Assembly (NCBI RefSeq): GCF_023149135.1
Contig: NZ_JAIWJX010000002.1
Coordinates: forward strand, 3,472,001 to 3,536,000
DNA from: Fictibacillus marinisediminis
GTDB taxonomy: Bacteria; Bacillota; Bacilli; Bacillales; Fictibacillaceae
Length of the DNA: 64,000 nt
Direction: 5' to 3'
The notes beneath the pieces are model-generated. The model had not been told where the DNA came from. It did no database searches and was given only the letters and a program-made list of their open reading frames with translations. Shown piece by piece: positions 26,919 through 36,524 of this stretch (within the stretch, counting starts at the first letter, position 1; every line of letters starts with the position of its first letter). The position numbers and the translations under genes are program-made.

Positions 26919-28367
26919 ATGCATATTTTTTCTATATTACTTATGCTTGTTACCATTTTGAATATATTGCTTGCGGCCGTCATCGTATTTCGGGAACGCC
27001 GTGATGCCAGTTCCACCTGGGCATGGCTCCTTGTCTTAGTGTTCATTCCTTTAGGTGGCTTTTTTCTTTATTTATTGTTCGGGCGAAACTTAAGCAGACA
27101 CCGGCTATTTCAATGGGATGACCGAAAAAAGCTTGGTTTGGAGAAAACCTTAAAAAGCCAGATGAAGCATCTTCGGGACGGGTCCTTTGAGTTTTGCAAC
27201 GAACCCGAGAGAGCAAGCCAGGACTTGATCTACATGCAGCTCGTCAATAACGAGGCTCCCTTTTCACGGGATAACTCCGTTGAAATTTTTACTGATGGAG
27301 GGAAAAAGTTCGAGAATCTGATTCAAGATATCGAACGGGCAGAACATCACATACACCTGCAATATTACATTATTAAAAAAGATAATCTTGGCAGAAAGAT
27401 AAGGGATGTCTTGGTCGAAAAAGCAAAACAAGGGGTTAAGGTCAGGGTCTTATATGATGAATTGGGATCACGAAGACTCACCAAGCGCTTTTTCTCCGAG
27501 CTCCGAAAGGCCGGGGGAGAGGTTGAAGTCTTTTTCCCCACAAGGTTTGCCTTTATTAATTTTCGGATGAACTACCGAAATCACCGGAAGATCGTTATTA
27601 TCGACGGCAAGATCGGTTATGTCGGCGGTTTTAACGTAGGGGATGAATACCTGGGGCTTAACCCGAGGTTTGGGTTTTGGCGTGATACACACTTAAAGAT
27701 TCAGGGCACAGCCGTCCACTCCATGCAAACCCGTTTTATACTAGACTGGAACCAAGCCTCATATGGACATGATATTGATTATGATCCTGTCCTTTTTCCT
27801 GAGGAAATCGGCAAAGGCGCTATCGGCATGCAGATTGTTACGAGCGGGCCAGAATCGGAGTGGCCGCAGATCAAAGACGGCTACATCAAGATGATCTCCC
27901 TTGCCAAACATTCGATCACCATTCAAACCCCGTACTTTATTCCTGATGCCAGTCTGCTGGATACACTGCGGATCGCCTGCCATTCGGGGGTAGACGTAAA
28001 GATCATGATACCGAATAAACCCGATCATCTTTTCGTATACTGGGCTTCGTTATCCAATATCGGAGACTTGCTGAAGGCAGGTGCAAAAGTCTACATTTAC
28101 GACAACGGCTTTATCCACGCTAAATCCATCGTCGTCGATGATGAGATTTCATCTGTCGGAACGGCTAATTTTGATATTCGAAGCTTGAAGCTGAACTTTG
28201 AGATCAATGCATTTATATACAACAAAACAATAGCCAAAAAGCTGATGGACGCTTTTCACGAGGATGTAAAGCTTTCCCGTAAATTAACGTGGGAACAATA
28301 TCAGGAGCGTTCGAAGTGGATCCGCTTCAGAGAATCCATCTCCCGCCTGCTCTCTCCCCTCTTATAA
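26919..28367 (+). CDS. cls: Cardiolipin synthase
   Basis: A 482-residue phospholipase D-superfamily enzyme that condenses two phosphatidylglycerols to cardiolipin. Two N-terminal membrane helices precede two HKD motifs, HRKIVIIDGK at about residue 225 and HAKSIVVDDE at about 403, each followed by the conserved GG/GTANFD part. The length is as in ClsA/YwnE. The ATG follows AAGGAG. It diverges from opuA; cardiolipin and osmoprotectant transport are linked in other bacteria, but a link here is inference. Confidence 0.96.
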   Translation: MHIFSILLMLVTILNILLAAVIVFRERRDASSTWAWLLVLVFIPLGGFFLYLLFGRNLSRHRLFQWDDRKKLGLEKTLKSQMKHLRDGSFEFCNEPERASQDLIYMQLVNNEAPFSRDNSVEIFTDGGKKFENLIQDIERAEHHIHLQYYIIKKDNLGRKIRDVLVEKAKQGVKVRVLYDELGSRRLTKRFFSELRKAGGEVEVFFPTRFAFINFRMNYRNHRKIVIIDGKIGYVGGFNVGDEYLGLNPRFGFWRDTHLKIQGTAVHSMQTRFILDWNQASYGHDIDYDPVLFPEEIGKGAIGMQIVTSGPESEWPQIKDGYIKMISLAKHSITIQTPYFIPDASLLDTLRIACHSGVDVKIMIPNKPDHLFVYWASLSNIGDLLKAGAKVYIYDNGFIHAKSIVVDDEISSVGTANFDIRSLKLNFEINAFIYNKTIAKKLMDAFHEDVKLSRKLTWEQYQERSKWIRFRESISRLLSPLL

Positions 28368-28375
28368 AACACAAA

Positions 28376-28400
28376 AACCGCCTAAAAAAGGCGGTTTTTG
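28376..28400 (+). terminator. cls terminator
   Basis: ACCGCC-TAAAAAA-GGCGGTTTTTG hairpin nine bases after the cls stop codon. Confidence 0.85.
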
Positions 28401-28483
28401 TCATGATTATTGATAATCTCTCAAAAACATCTCGTTTACTGATGCTAAAAAAGCCAGTGAGTTTGTAAAACAAACGAATTTCC

Positions 28484-28807
28484 CTATTGGTGTTCTTCCT
28501 TGAGCCACTCCGCCACAAGCCTCGCGTCTCCGCCAGTCAATATACCAGCCGGCATGCCGTTTCGCCCTTTTAAAATAATGCTCATGATTTCTTTTTCCGA
28601 ATATTTGCTGCCGATATGTTTTAGTGAAGGCCCTGCTGCTCCTTCAAGATTGTTTCCGTGGCAGCTGGCACAGTTTTGCTTGAACACGCTGTCAGCTGCT
28701 TCGAGATTTTGCTTTTCATGCTTCTTCTGCTCGTCCTGTCCGTTATTGGATGAACATGCAGCCAAAAGCAGCATCGCCATACTGATCATGGCCATTTTCT
28801 TTTTCAT
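28484..28807 (-). CDS. cccB: Lipoprotein cytochrome c (CccB-like)
   Basis: A 107-residue lipoprotein. The signal peptide ends with the lipobox LLLAAC, followed by a charged linker and a small class I cytochrome c domain with heme motif CASCH (about residue 50) and distal Met in NGMPAG (about 85). It resembles CccB (cytochrome c551), the electron carrier to the caa3 oxidase in Bacillus. In B. subtilis cccB lies beside ftsE; here it is in the accessory segment and nothing of it remains near ftsE. Confidence 0.88.
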   Translation of the reverse strand: MKKKMAMISMAMLLLAACSSNNGQDEQKKHEKQNLEAADSVFKQNCASCHGNNLEGAAGPSLKHIGSKYSEKEIMSIILKGRNGMPAGILTGGDARLVAEWLKEEHQ

Positions 28808-28824
28808 GGGTTTCTCTCCTTTTT

Positions 28825-29703
28825 TTAAATTCTATGGTTGGAAACAAAGGAAAGGAATTCTCTTTGTTTGGAGTGATCGTATTTTGTGAGTGCATAGGTA
28901 TTGGCTTCAGGCAGCTGAATAGAATGGCAGTCCACTTCCAGCATCCTTCCCTCCAGCAGTTCTCGCCTGACTGTAGAGGCAGGCAGAAAGGATACCCCAA
29001 GCCCTTCTATAATGAATCTTTTCGTAATATGCACTTGTGACACTTTCATCATTCGCACACCAGGATATTTAGCTTTAATCGTTTTAATCAAGCCTCCCCA
29101 GTAACCTGGGTGATTATGAGTCAATAGATAATTGGATTGGAATACTTCTGCTTCTTCCAGAGGCGGTGCGGATTCTGAATCCCGACCATCGTGTGTACAA
29201 ACAAAGATCACCTTGTCTCTGTATAGGAGATTACAGATTAAATTGGAATTGGCTGTAGGAAGACATGATAGACCAATATCCACTTCATCGTTCAATACCG
29301 CTTGTTCGATGTATTCTGATTCTATGATTTTCACCGATATTTCCGTTTCAGGATGCTTATTTAAGTATCGCTTCAGCACAAAGGGAAGAATCGTGTCAGC
29401 GATCAGCGGTGAGATGGCAAGGACCAGCTTGCTCGTATAGCCCTGGCTGAAGGAAGCAAGATCTTCAAGACCGTTTTCATAAACGGCAATCAGCGTTTTG
29501 GCATGATCCAAGTACCGTTTTCCATCTTCCGTCAGTTTAACTTTCTTTCCTTCACGATGAAAGAGAAATACCCCGATTTCTTTTTCAAGCTGCTTAATAT
29601 GAACTGTTACGGAAGGCTGTGATATGTAAAGAATCTCTGCTGTTTTTCTAAAATTCCCCGTTTCCGCCGCCGTTAAAAAGGTATATAGCCAATTAAACTC
29701 CAT
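28825..29703 (-). CDS. citR: LysR-type regulator, probable CitR
   Basis: A 292-residue LysR protein: N-terminal winged helix ([30 protein letters not shown]) and C-terminal effector domain ([15 protein letters not shown] onward). The ATG at 29703 has AAGGAGATAAT upstream and is preferred to an in-frame start ten codons earlier. It is divergent from the citrate synthase gene across 108 bp, the same arrangement as citR-citA in B. subtilis, where CitR represses citA. The symbol rests mainly on this context. Confidence 0.88.
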   Translation of the reverse strand: MEFNWLYTFLTAAETGNFRKTAEILYISQPSVTVHIKQLEKEIGVFLFHREGKKVKLTEDGKRYLDHAKTLIAVYENGLEDLASFSQGYTSKLVLAISPLIADTILPFVLKRYLNKHPETEISVKIIESEYIEQAVLNDEVDIGLSCLPTANSNLICNLLYRDKVIFVCTHDGRDSESAPPLEEAEVFQSNYLLTHNHPGYWGGLIKTIKAKYPGVRMMKVSQVHITKRFIIEGLGVSFLPASTVRRELLEGRMLEVDCHSIQLPEANTYALTKYDHSKQREFLSFVSNHRI

Positions 29704-29811
29704 TATTATCTCCTTATTAATGATCCTAATCAAGTTCTTTAAAAAGATTTAATTTTCTTAATTATATATATTCTATACAATGTTACCAAAGAAGAAAAGG
29801 AGAGATGATTG

Positions 29812-30915
29812 ATGGAAAAAGGTCTTAAAGGTGTTGTGGCAGCACAGACATCCATCAGCCATGTGGATGGCCTGAATGGAAAATTGCTGTACAGAGGGTT
29901 AGATATCGGCGAAGTGACAAAACGCTATTCCTTCGAAGAAACAGCCTACTTTCTATGGCATGGAAAATTTCCAAATGAAGATGAACTGAACGATCTGAAG
30001 AATGAGTTAAAAAGAAACAGGAAGCTTTCAAGTTCGATCAAAGAGATTATTGATCACCTTCCAAAGAACATGGATTTGATGAGTGTGATTCGAACCGCCA
30101 TCTCTTCAGAAGGCTCTGAAGAATATGGCTGGAAGCCTACGATTGCTCAAGCGATTAGACTGACAGCGCTCGTTCCGAGTATCATAGCCTACCGCACACG
30201 CAGCATGGAAGGAAAGCCTTTTGTTTCTCCTCGCGAAGATTTAGATCATGTTGAAAACTATCTTTATATAATCAATGGTACAACACCATTAAAAGCACAT
30301 GCTGAAGCGCTGGAAACGTATATGATCTTGACGCTGGAGCATGGGATGAATGCTTCAACCTTTTCAGCAAGGGTAACAGCTTCCACAGAATCGGATCTCG
30401 TTTCTGCTGCAACATCAGCCATTGGGACGATGAAAGGCCCCCTTCACGGAGGTGCCCCTTCCGGTGTGATCGCACTGCTGGATGAAGTGGCGGAAGCAGG
30501 CAATCCCGAAAGAGTAATTCGAGAGAAGCTAGTTCGTGGTGAGAAGCTGATGGGATTTGGCCATCGCGTATATAAAACGCTTGATCCGAGAGCGGCCGCT
30601 TTAAAGGAGCGTCTCTTAAACATGACAGGAAAAGACCAATGGCTTGATCTGGCTCTTGAGACAGAACGCACGGCTGTTGCTCTATTGCACGAATTTAAAC
30701 CAGGACGATCACTTTATACGAACGTAGAATTTTATGCTGCAGCGATTATGAAGGCCATTCAAATGGATGACGAGCTGTTCACGCCCACCTTTACGGCCAG
30801 CCGAATGGTAGGCTGGACCGCCCATGTTCTTGAACAGTCAGAAGACAACACGATATTCAGGCCCGAATCGGTTTATATAGGGCCGGCACACACCAAGGAG
30901 GATGTGAAGAACTGA
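29812..30915 (+). CDS. citA: Citrate synthase (CitA-type)
   Basis: A 367-residue citrate synthase. The family signature region is MKGPLHGGAPSGVIALL (catalytic His of GPLHGG), MGFGHRVYKTLDPRA contains the second catalytic His, and TNVEFYAAAIMKAIQ contains the catalytic-loop pattern. The ATG at 29812 is 9 nt after AAAGGAG. A 2-methylcitrate synthase activity is possible in this subfamily, but no prp genes are nearby. Divergent CitR likely controls it. Confidence 0.92.
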   Translation: MEKGLKGVVAAQTSISHVDGLNGKLLYRGLDIGEVTKRYSFEETAYFLWHGKFPNEDELNDLKNELKRNRKLSSSIKEIIDHLPKNMDLMSVIRTAISSEGSEEYGWKPTIAQAIRLTALVPSIIAYRTRSMEGKPFVSPREDLDHVENYLYIINGTTPLKAHAEALETYMILTLEHGMNASTFSARVTASTESDLVSAATSAIGTMKGPLHGGAPSGVIALLDEVAEAGNPERVIREKLVRGEKLMGFGHRVYKTLDPRAAALKERLLNMTGKDQWLDLALETERTAVALLHEFKPGRSLYTNVEFYAAAIMKAIQMDDELFTPTFTASRMVGWTAHVLEQSEDNTIFRPESVYIGPAHTKEDVKN

Positions 30916-30930
30916 ATTCGATTCCAAAAA

Positions 30931-30966
30931 ACACAAAGCACTTCCCCAAAGGAGAAGTGCTTTTAC
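30931..30966. terminator. Shared terminator between citA and adaA
   Basis: AAAGCACTTC-CCCAAAGG-AGAAGTGCTTTT, perfect arms with T-runs in both directions between convergent genes. Confidence 0.85.
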
Positions 30967-31514
30967 TTATTCCGAAATTCACTGGGTGAACAATCCAAGA
31001 CCGTACGAAAGACTTTATAAAAATTGGACGGACTTTGAAACCCTGCTTCATAGCAGATTTCGAGATTTGTAAGGCTTGTATTTTTAAGAAGATGGGCGGC
31101 CTTGTCTACCCGTATCTTCTCCAAATATTCCCTTGGCGTTTCTGAGGTCGCCTGTTTAAATTGCCGTTCCAGATAAAACGGACTGACACCGGCAAAATCG
31201 GCAATGTCCTGAAGAACGAGCGGTTCTTTATAATGCTGAACAAGAAATGATTTGACGCTTTTGACGAGCTCCATCTGAGGAGAAAGCCCGGCATCCGGCT
31301 GGCATCGTTTACAGGCACGAAAGCCCGCCTCTACTGCTTCAGGAATAGTTTCATAGAAATCCACGTTGATCTTCTTCGGTTTTCTTGAGCGGCAGGAAGG
31401 ACGGCAATAAATTTTTGTCGTTTTGACAGCAGTATAAAATAAACCGTCATACGAACTGTCGCACGCCATAATTTTTTCCCACATCTCATCAAATGAGAAA
31501 TTGTCCATCTTCAC
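30963..31514 (-). CDS. adaA: AdaA-type methylphosphotriester-DNA methyltransferase and activator
   Basis: A 183-residue protein. The N-terminal Ada metal-binding domain has four Cys (IYCRPSCRSRKP, ACKRC), with the first Cys of CRPSC being the methyl acceptor. A C-terminal AraC-type helix-turn-helix follows (LQDIADFAGVSPFYLERQFKQ, SLTNLEICYEAGFQSPSNFYKVF). Methylation of the zinc-site Cys turns it into an activator of the alkylation response. The start is GTG at 31514 or ATG at 31508. It is downstream of the methyltransferase gene (18-nt gap); B. subtilis has the order adaA-adaB. Confidence 0.93.
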   Translation of the reverse strand: MKMDNFSFDEMWEKIMACDSSYDGLFYTAVKTTKIYCRPSCRSRKPKKINVDFYETIPEAVEAGFRACKRCQPDAGLSPQMELVKSVKSFLVQHYKEPLVLQDIADFAGVSPFYLERQFKQATSETPREYLEKIRVDKAAHLLKNTSLTNLEICYEAGFQSPSNFYKVFRTVLDCSPSEFRNK

Positions 31515-31532
31515 TGTCCCCTTCCTGTGCTT

Positions 31533-32573
31533 CTATTGTAAACTTCTGTTATTTTCAAGTTCAAGTAAAAATTGTTTTCGCTCCAATCCACCCGCATACC
31601 CTCTCAAGTCACCATTATCCCCGATCACCCGATGGCAAGGAATAAGGATGCAGATGCGGTTCTTGCCGTTTGCGTTGGCCACTGCCCTGACTGCTTTTGG
31701 ACGCCCCAGATGCTCCGCTTGCCCTTTATAGCTGCGCGTCGTGCCATAAGGAATATCCTTCAGCGCTTTCCAGGTTTGCACTTGAAATTCCGTTCCAATG
31801 CTGGCAACCGGCACGGAAAATTCCCTTCGTGAACCCGAGAAATATTCCTGAAGCTCTACACCTAACTGGCGGCTCAATGGACTTGATCTCTTTTTGAGAT
31901 GGGCCTTAAGTCTCTTTTTCAGAAAAACAAGCTCAGTCTCAAGCGCCCGGCGGTCCATAAATTCCAGCAAACAGCATTCACCCTCATAAAAACAGGCGAT
32001 CAAAACACCGATCGGCGTCCAGTATCTCTGGAAGCTAAGGGTATTCGGGAGGTCTTCGTCACGGTTGCTTTCGTTGCGGAGCAAGTCGTTTACCCGCTTG
32101 ACGTACACGTACTTTTGCAGATCTCCGTCATGCTGCTTCAAAAACCATCTGCTAGCACGGCGATAAGAGGAATCATCCGGAGAGATCTGCTTCAAATATT
32201 TTTCCGGATGTTGTTCCTTCTGTATCAGGTCAACAAAGTGCCGGATGTCCTCTTGTTCGGTCCCATGGGTTAACGGCTTGCAAACTTTGCATTCTCTGAA
32301 ACCGAAGGAGACGAGATCAAATAATCTTTTGGAAAAGACGGTGTTCTGCCTCTGGGGAGGTGTAGCGCTGCAGCCAAAGCGGCATGCGATGCCAGTTGTC
32401 GTCACGCCGATATAAAAGCCGGCGTTTTCATCCTTCCTCAGCAGTTTTTCGTAAAGGGCAGCATGCTTATCGTTTTCTGGTTCAATATAGTCATACCGTT
32501 TCTGAAGCATAGGATTCACCAAAAGCAAATCATTGCCTTGATGCAGTTCGTTAAACCGCTTGATCTGATTCAT
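31533..32573 (-). CDS. Ada-like protein: Cys4 Ada domain plus O6-methylguanine methyltransferase
   Basis: A 346-residue protein. Residues about 40-95 form an Ada-type four-Cys domain (ACRFGC, ECKVC), then comes a shortened region where E. coli Ada has its AraC domain (only about 40 residues, ASRWFLKQHDGDLQKYVYVK). Residues about 175-340 form an O6-methylguanine methyltransferase with active-site IPCHRVIG. It therefore resembles full Ada with most of the second helix-turn-helix missing, while a separate adaA lies next to it. The ATG at 32573 is preferred to a GTG overlapping the ribosome site. Confidence 0.88.
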   Translation of the reverse strand: MNQIKRFNELHQGNDLLLVNPMLQKRYDYIEPENDKHAALYEKLLRKDENAGFYIGVTTTGIACRFGCSATPPQRQNTVFSKRLFDLVSFGFRECKVCKPLTHGTEQEDIRHFVDLIQKEQHPEKYLKQISPDDSSYRRASRWFLKQHDGDLQKYVYVKRVNDLLRNESNRDEDLPNTLSFQRYWTPIGVLIACFYEGECCLLEFMDRRALETELVFLKKRLKAHLKKRSSPLSRQLGVELQEYFSGSRREFSVPVASIGTEFQVQTWKALKDIPYGTTRSYKGQAEHLGRPKAVRAVANANGKNRICILIPCHRVIGDNGDLRGYAGGLERKQFLLELENNRSLQ

Positions 32574-32671
32574 CTCATCACTCACCTCTTCATTATTCTG
32601 CCCTCATTCTATCAGCTTTCATCGGTGTAAATCGTCCTCATTCTTGCTCTTATGGTCTTACTCGCCCTGTA

Positions 32672-32702
32672 AAAAAAGACATGCCCTTTATCCAGGGTAT
32701 GC
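32672..32702 (-). terminator. Terminator after the nucleotidyltransferase-like gene
   Basis: GGCATACCCTGG pairs with AAGGGCATGTC (minus strand) followed by seven Ts. Confidence 0.75.
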
Positions 32703-32704
32703 CA

Positions 32705-33751
32705 TTACTTATTCTTATTAATATCAGGGTTGGCCTCCATAATGGCATTAGCGGTGTCCCATACAGCCGGCAAAAAGCTGATCACTTCCTGTGCCCTGTC
32801 AAAAATATCTCTTGTGGTAGCTATACCTAAATCAGCGAGGAGTTCGGTAAACGCAGGAGCCAGTGATTCCTGCAAATCAGGCGGGGCGTCTGCTGTAAGA
32901 ATCGTTCGGCATCGCGCAAACGTGGCTGCAATCCAAAATACAGCTTCACGATGAAAACCGTCCTGAATCAGTTTCCTGCTTCCATCAATGGCGATCGGAC
33001 GGGCGATTTTCGTAATATCTGTACTGAAAAAGAACGGCGTCCTGGAGACCGCCGCTGCACCATCAAAGGTTTCTTCAAGGTTGGCTAGGTGGTGCTCCAC
33101 TTTTTCAGAAGTAAAATGCTCACAGCCGAGCAGCCTCAATAGATCCGTATAAAACCCCTCCTGTCCGTATCCCACCAGTACCTCGCGCGCTTTAAGGTAA
33201 CGGAGCCGGACGGTCGGATTCTGCATGGCAGCAACGAGAAGAACGTGGGTCGTGACCCCAGCCGGAAACAGCCAGCTTGTTACTTGTTCATGAATCGTTG
33301 CATTCGGCTGAATCGCAGCGAGCCCGGATTCAATTCTTCTCATGGCGTTTTCGCATCGGCTCCTCACCGATTTTTTCTCCGGAAAATGCTTGGACACTTG
33401 CTGCTGGAGTTTCTGCAAATGTCCTGTGGGGTCAGCAATGATCGTGTTCGTACGGAAGCTTCCTGCCAGGTGGTAAGAGGATAGCACTTCTCGGGCTGAT
33501 TTTAATAATTTTTGAGATAGATAAGTAGCTTCCAGCAAGGTATCACGATAGAGAAACTTTCCGGGTTTCAGCGGTGGTTCATCCTCCGCAGTAACAAGCA
33601 CAATATCGACGTCTGATCCAACCGGCAGTTCATCATCATCAGCCAGGCCAATGGTCGATCCGCTCAAATACGCCCCCAAAAACCATTCTTCAGAGCTGGC
33701 GTTTTCCTTCACCCAATTTTCCGCGTTTTTACGAGCTTGACCGGCTTTCAT
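32705..33751 (-). CDS. Nucleotidyltransferase-fold protein, unknown role
   Basis: A 348-residue protein. The N-terminus carries the polymerase-beta-type signature LSGSTIGL...GSDVDIVLV (residues about 29-53), with the GS and DxD metal ligands of nucleotidyltransferases. The rest is helical, with no recognised second domain. Related proteins include aminoglycoside adenylyltransferase-like and uncharacterised bacterial NTases. The substrate is unknown. It is a single gene with its own terminator. Confidence 0.75.
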   Translation of the reverse strand: MKAGQARKNAENWVKENASSEEWFLGAYLSGSTIGLADDDELPVGSDVDIVLVTAEDEPPLKPGKFLYRDTLLEATYLSQKLLKSAREVLSSYHLAGSFRTNTIIADPTGHLQKLQQQVSKHFPEKKSVRSRCENAMRRIESGLAAIQPNATIHEQVTSWLFPAGVTTHVLLVAAMQNPTVRLRYLKAREVLVGYGQEGFYTDLLRLLGCEHFTSEKVEHHLANLEETFDGAAAVSRTPFFFSTDITKIARPIAIDGSRKLIQDGFHREAVFWIAATFARCRTILTADAPPDLQESLAPAFTELLADLGIATTRDIFDRAQEVISFLPAVWDTANAIMEANPDINKNK

Positions 33752-33778
33752 CTTCTCACCCCGCTTTTTTTATTAATA

Positions 33779-33812
33779 AAAAGGGAAGCATGGAGATGTC
33801 TCCTTGCTTCCC
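33779..33812 (-). terminator. Terminator after the M23 peptidase gene
   Basis: AGGGAAGCA-AGGAGA-CATCTCCATGCTTCCCTTTTTATT forms a long hairpin on the minus strand 12 nt after the stop codon. Confidence 0.85.
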
Positions 33813-33823
33813 TGATGTGTTGA

Positions 33824-35101
33824 TTAACGAAGATATGGGATTGGATTTACAGCGTTTGATTTCGCGTAGTTCCACTCACCTTTATGAAGTTCGAAATGCA
33901 AATGCTGTCCAGTGGAATGTCCAGTATTACCCATCGTACCAAGTCGTTGTCCTTGAGTTACACTTTGTCCTGTGCTGACTGCACGCTCACTCATATGTGC
34001 ATAAACAGTCGTGTACAGCTGGCCGTCAATGTAAGAAGAAATAAATACGACATTACCGTAAGAAGACGATAGGTAAGAACGGGCAACCGTACCTGAAGCC
34101 GCTGCTGAGATCGCATTGTCCGATCCAGCTTGAGCGATATCGATTCCCGGATGGAAATCACTGCCGCCAAAACGCTTGCCAAATGGCGAAGAAACGTAGC
34201 CATTGGCAGGCCAGATAAAGTTCGCTGAAACACTTGGCTCGCTATGAGTCGGCGCAGGTGAAGGCGCTGACTCATGACGCTCTTGTTGGCGTTCAGCCGC
34301 ACGTTTGGCTGCCTCTTTACGGGCTGCTTCTTCACGCTTGCGCTGTTCAGCTTCTCTTTTTGCTCTTGCCATCTCTTCTTTTACCGCTTTTTCCTGTGCG
34401 GAAAGAATTTGATTTTTCTCTTCAATACTTGTCACGTCTTCATGAAGATGCGTTTCCTTCTTCTTTAATGAAGCGGACAGTCTGTTTTTTGCTTCTTTTT
34501 GGGCACTGAGCTTATCATTCAGCCCATTTAATTCCTGCAGCTTCGCATTCAAGGAATTCAGCTTTTGTTCTACATGCTGTTTATCCTCTTCTACTGCTGC
34601 TTTATCGCGTTTTTGATCTTCCAAAATGGACTTATCAGATTCTGCGATCAAATTTAATGAGATCAAGCGGTCAAGGAAATCACCGAAGTTTTGTGAGCCA
34701 AGTACGACATCAAGGTACTTCACCGCTCCGCCGCTTTCATACATGGAACGGACACGCTCTTTTAAGATCGCATCGCGTTCTTTGATGCGTTTTTGAATCT
34801 TGGCAATTCGGTCTTTCAAGCTTTGAATCTCGTTTTTCGTATCATTGATTTCTGTTTTTTTCGTCTGAATATCGTTTAGGGTCTGCTGCAGAGTAGACTC
34901 AATTTTTTGCAGTTCCTCAAGCACCTGGTCCTGCTGTCCTTGCACGTCTTTAATTTCTGCATTCTTTTCTTGCTTTTTCGCCTGATTTTCAGCTTGCTTT
35001 TTATGTATCTCACCCAACGTTTGCGCATGAGCAGAAGTGTATGTAAAAGCGCTCAAGCCAATGCTTAGAGATAATAACCCCTTTAATATCTTTCTTTTCA
35101 A
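33824..35101 (-). CDS. Secreted M23 peptidoglycan hydrolase with coiled-coil (PcsB/EnvC-like), paralog 1
   Basis: A 425-residue exported protein. The signal peptide (KRKILKGLLSLSIGLSAFTYTSAHA) precedes a coiled coil of about 220 residues with the conserved ERVRSMYESGGAVKYLDVVL hairpin tip, a Lys/Glu/Arg-rich linker, and a C-terminal LytM domain with zinc/catalytic motifs HPGIDIA and HSTGQHLHFELH. The start is TTG at 35101, eight bases after GGAGGAGG. Such proteins are switched on by FtsEX. A close paralog lies next to ftsEX at 55.6-56.8 kb. Confidence 0.92.
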   Translation of the reverse strand: MKRKILKGLLSLSIGLSAFTYTSAHAQTLGEIHKKQAENQAKKQEKNAEIKDVQGQQDQVLEELQKIESTLQQTLNDIQTKKTEINDTKNEIQSLKDRIAKIQKRIKERDAILKERVRSMYESGGAVKYLDVVLGSQNFGDFLDRLISLNLIAESDKSILEDQKRDKAAVEEDKQHVEQKLNSLNAKLQELNGLNDKLSAQKEAKNRLSASLKKKETHLHEDVTSIEEKNQILSAQEKAVKEEMARAKREAEQRKREEAARKEAAKRAAERQQERHESAPSPAPTHSEPSVSANFIWPANGYVSSPFGKRFGGSDFHPGIDIAQAGSDNAISAAASGTVARSYLSSSYGNVVFISSYIDGQLYTTVYAHMSERAVSTGQSVTQGQRLGTMGNTGHSTGQHLHFELHKGEWNYAKSNAVNPIPYLR

Positions 35102-35381
35102 TGGTATTGCCTCCTCCATACGTTCTCCTACACCCTCTTTTAATCCCAAGTGCAATTATATCATTTAGAAGATGGAGTTTTTGGGCAATTACATTACAAC
35201 TATATTTCAAAATGTTACAAAACTCGCTAAAATGACCTAAGAAATGTAAGAATGAGAGACTAATTGACAGAAATGAAGGGGTTTTACTTTGTAGGAACTG
35301 ACAATGAATGAGGATAATGTAGGGGTTTTTGTGAAAATTAAGCCGGTTTAGTTGAGCGCAGTTATCTGAATTTTTAGTTTG

Positions 35382-35475
35382 GATCAATTATTTTGAGTTA
35401 CGCTCAATTAAATGTTGTTCGGCTCAATTAATTGAGCGTTCGGCACAATTCCTCTCCTTTTCCGCTCAATTCTTC
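35382..35475. repeat. Short-period array, GCTCAATT type (5 units)
   Basis: Words GATCAATT, GCTCAATT, GCTCAATT, GCACAATT and GCTCAATT start at 35382, 35402, 35422, 35443 and 35464 (spacing 20, 20, 21, 21), each followed by about 13 variable bases. The array lies between the divergent M23 and NERD genes. The rest of the 35102-35575 gap is AT-rich with no gene. Confidence 0.75.
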
Positions 35476-35575
35476 ACCTAAACTCCCCACCCGCTCTCCT
35501 CCCTCCATAAAACCACCCTTCTAAAGCAGGAAAATCTACTAAAAAAGAGAAAACTATCTAATAAGGAGTGTTGCT

Positions 35576-36379
35576 ATGATCGTCAAACCAATACAAATCC
35601 CTCTTATCATCAAAAAACTAGAAGCCTTGCTTCGCAGACTGCCCCCAAACCATCCAAAACGGCCAATCATCGAAAAAGAGCTGGCCAGCCGGTTCAAAGG
35701 ATACCGCGGCGAACAGTTCCTCGACTTTTATCTGCAAGAAATTCCATCGAAGGACCACCTTATCCTCCATGACATACGCCTTCCTGCTCTCAACAGTCAA
35801 TTTCAAATGGATTTGCTTATTCTTACACCCTATTACCTTCTCAATCTAGAAGTGAAGAATTTTTCAGGCTCACTTCTTTTTGACGAAACACATCAACAGC
35901 TGATTCGTACACACGAAGGTAAAGAAGAAGGATTTGCATATCCGATCATACAAATCCAACGCCATAAAAAGCTGTTAACCGAATGGCTTACAAAGAACCG
36001 TCTACCACCGCTCCCCATTGAATGCCTCGTTGTTATCAGCAGTCCCCGGACCATCATTCGAACCAAAGGCAGTCCTAGTAACCTCAAGTACATTACCCGA
36101 AGCTCTTTAGTCCCTGAAAAAATAGAACACCTCAACCAACTGCACACAAATGAGATTCTGAGCAAAAAGCAGTTAAAACGGTTGTCCAATCTTCTTATCA
36201 AACAGCATACATCTCAAACATTCGATCCCCTCGAATACTTCCTGATTCCTAAAACCGACCTTCTCATCGGCATACATTGTCCCAAATGCTTTACTCTCCC
36301 CATGAAAAGAAAAAGAGGAAAATGGGTCTGCATTGCCTGCCTTCATTCTTCAAGCGATGCTCACATTTCCTCTTTATAA
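35576..36379 (+). CDS. NERD-domain protein with C-terminal zinc ribbon
   Basis: A 267-residue protein. A NERD (nuclease-related) domain at residues about 40-150 shows YRGEQFLDFYL, the HDIRLP strand and FQMDLLILTPYYLLNLEVKNF, corresponding to the Glu/Asp/Glu-x-Lys nuclease core. The C-terminus holds a Cys4 ribbon (CPKC...CIAC). NERD proteins are thought to act on nucleic acid; no specific role is known. The ATG follows TAAGGAG. Confidence 0.85.
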   Translation: MIVKPIQIPLIIKKLEALLRRLPPNHPKRPIIEKELASRFKGYRGEQFLDFYLQEIPSKDHLILHDIRLPALNSQFQMDLLILTPYYLLNLEVKNFSGSLLFDETHQQLIRTHEGKEEGFAYPIIQIQRHKKLLTEWLTKNRLPPLPIECLVVISSPRTIIRTKGSPSNLKYITRSSLVPEKIEHLNQLHTNEILSKKQLKRLSNLLIKQHTSQTFDPLEYFLIPKTDLLIGIHCPKCFTLPMKRKRGKWVCIACLHSSSDAHISSL

Positions 36380-36524
36380 GATTATTTTTTACTTATTCAG
36401 CCAACGATCACCAATCAGCAGTGCCGGCACTTTCTTCAGCTTTCGTCTCGATTTATCGCTCAGGATCTGCTTTCCGCCATGAACCTCCGCCACACAGGCT
36501 CAACCAAAGGCAAAGTCTATTTCC

